A stretch of DNA of 7,249 bases, from NCBI GenBank assembly GCA_900549065.1, contig URNC01000103.1, forward strand, positions 1 to 7,249, written 5' to 3'. Positions 6,122-7,249 of the stretch are shown here, one piece after another (position 1 is the first letter of the stretch; each line of letters begins with the position of its first letter). A model generated the notes under the pieces. That model had not been told where the DNA came from. It searched no databases and worked only from the letters and a program-made list of their open reading frames with translations. Position numbers and translations under genes: made by a program. The DNA is from an uncultured Collinsella sp. (lineage in GTDB: Bacteria > Actinomycetota > Coriobacteriia > Coriobacteriales > Coriobacteriaceae).

Positions 6122-7249
6122 ATGAAGTACTTTGGCACCGACGGCTTTCGCGGTGAGGCCAACGTTGGGCTGACGGTAGAGCACGCTTATAAGATTGGCC
6201 GTTTTGTGGGCTGGTATTACGGTGCCAACCGCGAGCGCAAGGCACGCGTGATCGTGGGCAAGGACACGCGTCGTTCGAGCTACATGTTCGAGGCGGCGCT
6301 GGTGAGCGGTCTGGTCGCGAGCGGTGCGGACGCCTATATGCTGCACGTGATCCCCACGCCGGGCGTAGCGCATCAGACCGTGGAAGGCTGCTTCGATTGC
6401 GGCATCATGATCAGCGCGAGCCACAACCCGTTTTGCGATAACGGCATTAAGCTTGTCAACAGCGACGGCTTTAAGATGGACGAGGACGTACTGGAGCTCG
6501 TCGAGGACTATATCGATGGCAAGAGTGAGGTGCCGCTGGCCACGGGCAACCACATCGGCGCCACGGTGGACTACATGCAGGGCCGCAACCGCTACATTGC
6601 TTCGCTCATCGCCAGCGCGAACTTTTCGTTGCAGGGCGTCAAGATCGGTATCGACTGCGCCAACGGCTCGGCTTCCTCGGTTGCCAAGCCGGTGTTCGAC
6701 GCGCTCGGTGCCGACGTGCGCGTGATCAACGCCGCGCCCGATGGCTTTAACATCAACGTCGACTGCGGCTCCACGCATATGGAGCGCCTGCAGCGCCATG
6801 TGGTGGAGCAGGGCCTGGATGTGGGCTTTGCCTATGACGGCGATGCCGATCGCTGCTTGGCCGTGGACGAGCGCGGTCGCGTGGTAGACGGCGACCAGAT
6901 CCTGTACGTGTGCGGCGTGTACCTGAACAAGCACGGTCGCCTTTCGGGCGGTACCGTGGTGCCGACGATCGCCAGCAACTTTGGCTTGGTCAAGTCGCTG
7001 GAGCTTGCCGGTCTGAGCGCCGTGACCAGCGGCGTGGGCGACCGTCACGTGTATGCCAAGATGCGCGAGGGCGGCTACAGCCTGGGCGGCGAGCAGACGG
7101 GCCATACGATCTTTGGCGATATCGAGCGCACGGGCGACGGCATTATGACCTCGCTGCGCGTGATGGAAGTGATTCGTGCCGAGCGCGAGACGCTCTCGCA
7201 GCTCACGGCTCCGTGCAAGCTGCTGCCGCAGGCGCAGGTGGCCGTGCAC
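6122..7249 (+). CDS. glmM: Phosphoglucosamine mutase, N-terminal part
   Basis: GlmM converts glucosamine-6-phosphate to glucosamine-1-phosphate in the cytoplasm, the step before GlmU makes UDP-GlcNAc for peptidoglycan and other envelope polymers. The 376 codons present begin with KYFGTDGFRGEAN. They contain the catalytic loop ISASHNP with the phosphorylated serine at Ser100, the magnesium-binding loop DGDADR (Asp239, Asp241, Asp243) and the sugar-recognition loop GGEQTGH (Glu324). These mark GlmM rather than the phosphomannomutase branch. Family members are usually about 445-450 residues, so domain IV, the phosphate-binding part, lies beyond the window. The ATG is preceded by a strong AAGGAG (6111-6116) at 5 nt. 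No internal break is seen. A weak promoter candidate (TACCAT at 6067-6072) may serve it in addition to read-through from upstream. Confidence 0.96.
   Translation, partial: MKYFGTDGFRGEANVGLTVEHAYKIGRFVGWYYGANRERKARVIVGKDTRRSSYMFEAALVSGLVASGADAYMLHVIPTPGVAHQTVEGCFDCGIMISASHNPFCDNGIKLVNSDGFKMDEDVLELVEDYIDGKSEVPLATGNHIGATVDYMQGRNRYIASLIASANFSLQGVKIGIDCANGSASSVAKPVFDALGADVRVINAAPDGFNINVDCGSTHMERLQRHVVEQGLDVGFAYDGDADRCLAVDERGRVVDGDQILYVCGVYLNKHGRLSGGTVVPTIASNFGLVKSLELAGLSAVTSGVGDRHVYAKMREGGYSLGGEQTGHTIFGDIERTGDGIMTSLRVMEVIRAERETLSQLTAPCKLLPQAQVAVH

Noticed and set aside
5993..7249. A 418-codon minus-strand ORF antisense to glmM, running off the window end
   Set aside because: The plus strand encodes unmistakable GlmM catalytic loops; the antisense frame is open only through codon bias.

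Overview
The window looks like a contig end from a strictly or facultatively anaerobic, fairly GC-rich bacterium. The protein style suggests Coriobacteriia, possibly a Collinsella-like genome: a class III (oxygen-sensitive) ribonucleotide reductase, a GlmM of the FGTDGFRG type, and a DUF4012 envelope protein of the kind common in Actinobacteria. That placement is inference from remembered family features, not from a search. The first 37 bases are not genomic. Bases 4-37 match the Illumina Nextera transposase read-2 adapter, including the 19-bp Tn5 mosaic end, so genomic sequence starts at about base 38.

Layout. Bases 38-1510 (minus) hold the N-terminal 491 codons of nrdD, cut off at the contig end. 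Upstream of it lie a leader of about 220 nt and a promoter candidate flanked by two NrdR-box-like sites whose starts are 32 bp apart. Bases 1784-2144 contain no convincing gene, only some inverted repeats and one 30-codon ORF of uncertain status. Bases 2145-2322 (minus) form a complete tRNA unit: promoter, tRNA-Val(GAC) with encoded CCA, and a rho-independent terminator.

From 2554 everything is on the plus strand. First comes an EamA-type membrane transporter (2554-3576) whose last membrane segment is cut short by a stop codon; a plausible continuation lies in another frame. Next is a 770-residue DUF4012 membrane-anchored protein (3726-6038), preceded by an operator-like dyad. A strong hairpin (6076-6109) separates it from the first 376 codons of glmM (6122 to the window end).

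Together these are core functions: dNTP synthesis under anaerobiosis with NrdR control, translation, small-molecule transport, and cell-envelope precursor synthesis (GlmM makes glucosamine-1-phosphate for UDP-GlcNAc). The DUF4012 protein beside glmM fits an envelope or polysaccharide theme, but the hairpin between them means co-transcription cannot be assumed. I see no CRISPR array, transposase, phage gene or defence system, and no clearly new multi-gene system. The points most worth following are the NrdR-box pair with its long leader, the possible frameshift in the transporter, and the uncharacterised DUF4012 protein.
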